Below are positions 12,961 through 13,168 of a stretch of DNA of 13,168 nucleotides, piece by piece. Position numbers and translations under genes: made by a program. Each line of letters starts with the position of its first letter. Within the stretch, counting starts at the first letter, position 1. Below the pieces are notes generated by a model. The model was not told where the DNA came from, searched no databases, and worked only from the letters and a program-made list of their open reading frames with translations. The DNA is taken from positions 1,480 through 14,647 of the forward strand of contig DAJV01000111.1 of assembly GCA_002496475.1 (NCBI GenBank), in the 5' to 3' direction. Source of the DNA: Vulcanisaeta sp. UBA163 (GTDB taxonomy: Archaea; Thermoproteota; Thermoprotei; Thermoproteales; Thermocladiaceae).

Positions 12961-13168
12961 CTACTTTCTTTCCATTATTAATTCCCTAACGGATTGCAGT
13001 AATTCACCGTGGTGCTTCTCATCATCTGAAATACTCTTTAGCAGTTTAACAATGAGTTTTGAGAACGTACGGTGCTTGGGACCCACCCTAGTGCTGGTTA
13101 TTGGTAAGTAACTCCTGAGTAGGAAGCTGTATATCCTTACGGCGTTCTCTTCGTAACTCTCAAGCTCG
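12961..13168 (-). CDS. Ferritin-like (rubrerythrin-type) protein, C-terminal part, runs off window
   Basis: An open minus-strand frame enters from the window end and stops with TAG at 12961-12963, giving 68 residues. It begins ELESYEENAVRIYSFLLRSYLP and ends LLKSISDDEKHHGELLQSVRELIMERK. The E-x-x-A-x-x-x-Y helix and the later E-K-H-H (E-x-x-H) helix are the two halves of a carboxylate-bridged diiron site in ferritin-like proteins such as rubrerythrin. The N-terminal half and start are outside the window, so full length and subfamily (rubrerythrin, Dps-like or other four-helix protein) are open. A role in peroxide or iron handling is the usual one for the fold. Confidence 0.6.
   Translation of the reverse strand, partial: ELESYEENAVRIYSFLLRSYLPITSTRVGPKHRTFSKLIVKLLKSISDDEKHHGELLQSVRELIMERK

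Noticed and set aside
1..13168. tRNA genes, C/D-box RNAs and CRISPR repeats
   Set aside because: No cloverleaf with a T-arm motif, no paired C and D boxes in intergenic sequence, and no regularly spaced repeats were seen. A covariance-model scan would be needed to exclude them fully.

Overview
The window looks like chromosomal DNA of a hyperthermophilic crenarchaeon, most likely Thermoproteaceae of the Vulcanisaeta/Caldivirga kind. The reasons are the gene families present (archaeal FixABCX, Nre repair protein, CinA-type protein without its amidase domain, VapB-like antitoxin), the heavy use of AGG, ATA and TTA codons, frequent GTG/TTG starts, and A/T-rich TATA boxes centred about 25-29 nt upstream of start codons. 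That spacing implies mostly leaderless mRNAs. The genus is an inference from style, not a database match.

Layout. Positions 1-60 hold the right end of an IS200/IS605-type element: the last codons of tnpB overlap a GC hairpin that would form the 3' end of its guide (omega/re) RNA. Next come two plus-strand transcription units for a FixABCX electron-transfer flavoprotein system, fixC-fixX (219-1786) and fixA-fixB (2052-3931). A 45-residue single-helix membrane protein (4008-4145) follows. On the minus strand lie a 97-residue unknown protein and a short D-3-phosphoglycerate dehydrogenase-like protein. Divergent from the dehydrogenase is a plus-strand serine recombinase with a C-terminal zinc ribbon. 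Then come an 85-residue unknown (minus), a CinA-like protein (plus) and a 285-residue orphan protein (minus).

Positions 8525-8765 (minus) hold a decayed toxin-antitoxin module: an intact VapB-like antitoxin followed by only the first 14 codons of a VapC/PIN-like toxin. A minus-strand operon (10910 to 8844) encodes the Nre DNA-repair protein, with an N-terminal Cys4 motif and a C-terminal PCNA-binding-like box, and an abutting SplB-like radical-SAM protein. A 96-residue unknown (plus) has a rare leadered start with a Shine-Dalgarno motif and an 8-codon upstream ORF. The window closes with an APC-type permease (minus) and the C-terminal part of a ferritin-like protein (minus) that runs off the edge.

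How the genes work together. FixA and FixB form an ETF heterodimer, and FixC and FixX form a quinone-reductase arm. In the characterised Pyrobaculum/Thermotoga systems this complex bifurcates NADH electrons to quinone and ferredoxin. The Nre/radical-SAM pair suggests a two-gene DNA repair unit. The rest appears to be single-gene units, with mobile or defence debris (TnpB end, recombinase, VapBC remnant) spread among them. No CRISPR array, rRNA or tRNA was seen. There is no gene-free stretch over 300 bases. The longest, 1787-2048, holds a hairpin, a perfect AT palindrome and the fixA promoter.
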